A stretch of DNA of 6,612 nucleotides from RGIG2945 sp045540355 (GTDB lineage Bacteria; Bacillota; Clostridia; Oscillospirales; Acutalibacteraceae), in NCBI GenBank assembly GCA_045540355.1, contig JAZQHB010000005.1, forward strand, positions 1 through 6,612, given 5' to 3'. The translations under genes were made by a program, and so were the position numbers. Within the stretch, counting starts at the first letter, position 1. Each line of letters begins with the position of its first letter. This document shows, piece by piece, positions 6,472 through 6,612 of the stretch. The notes under the pieces are model-generated. The model ran no database searches. It was not told the origin of the DNA and saw only the letters and a list, made by a program, of their open reading frames with translations.

Positions 6472-6581
6472 AAAAGGGGCTGTAAAAAAACTTTCGTTTT
6501 TTTACAGCTCATTTTTAGGGGATAGGAAAAAAAGATGAAGAACGGACAAACCGAGCAAAATCAAGGCGTAAGGCTTGATTT
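6472..6581 (+). repeat. Right copy of the 110-bp inverted repeat
   Basis: This matches the reverse complement of 1-110 with one mismatch, and identity ends at 6471/6472. The sequence continues to the window end at 6612, where the match cannot be followed because the left copy is cut. It carries the hairpin with arms 6479-6491 and 6496-6508, then AGGGGATAGG, an ATG at 6535 and a second hairpin (arms 6556-6565 and 6574-6583). It begins 20 bp after a strong terminator, so it is not needed to end the surface protein transcript. That favours a dispersed repeat over a gene-specific terminator. It points outward, in the direction of the adjacent gene, as the left copy does. Confidence 0.93.
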
Positions 6582-6587
6582 TGTTTG
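6552..6587 (+). other. Second hairpin within the right repeat
   Basis: CAAAATCAAG (6556-6565) pairs perfectly with CTTGATTTTG (6574-6583) around GCGTAAGG. On the plus-strand RNA the stem extends to 6552-6587 through two G-U wobbles, an A-U and a C-G pair. A smaller stem, CGTAC (6596-6600) with GTACG (6605-6609), follows. The left copy holds the matching first arm and part of the second. Confidence 0.6.
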
Positions 6588-6612
6588 CCCGAAGGCGTAC
6601 AGAGGTACGGCG

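Noticed and set aside
1..6612. Composite transposon or integrated element carried between the inverted repeats
   Set aside because: No transposase, integrase or cargo signature is present; ychF and tcdA are ordinary chromosomal genes, and the repeats point outward beyond the window.

Overview
The window looks like chromosome from a low-GC Clostridia-type Firmicute, probably a gut Oscillospiraceae/Ruminococcaceae-like bacterium. The evidence is AT-rich intergenic DNA, GGAGG-type ribosome binding sites, sigma-A-type promoters, a VanZ-family protein, a DUF4474-type protein and a sortase-anchored surface protein. The genus cannot be fixed from this sequence. No tRNA, rRNA, CRISPR array, transposase or phage gene was seen.

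The seven protein genes diverge from a short control region at about 3574-3705. Leftward (minus strand) runs a tight cluster: ychF (ATPase of the OLA1/YchF family), an oligopeptide-type ABC substrate-binding lipoprotein, a VanZ-family membrane protein, and a 108-residue protein that is a degenerate sigma-70 region 2 with no region 3 or 4. Gaps are 15 bp, a 16-bp overlap and 4 bp, so this is very probably one transcript from the TTGAAA-17-TATAAT promoter at 3621-3649.

Rightward run tcdA-like (t6A37-tRNA dehydratase, ThiF/E1 fold), then two envelope protein genes, each with its own extended -10 promoter. The first is a membrane-anchored DUF4474-type protein with an acidic stalk and a Thr/Pro-rich linker. 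The second is a secreted acidic protein ending in an IPETG sorting signal. A strong intrinsic terminator (6422-6451) ends this side.

The most unusual structure is at the window edges. Bases 1-110 and 6472-6581 are inverted copies of one sequence with a single mismatch (58 versus 6524). Each copy lies just 3' of the last gene of its side and points outward. Each holds a 13-bp perfect hairpin, a second hairpin (cut by the window edge in the left copy), and an ATG-led reading frame that stays open to the window edge. The stop codon of the sigma-like gene is formed across the junction with the left copy. This suggests a dispersed structured repeat that may have trimmed that gene, and the copies could support inversion of, or misassembly around, the 6.3-kb segment. 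Nothing in the window identifies the element or shows that it moves.
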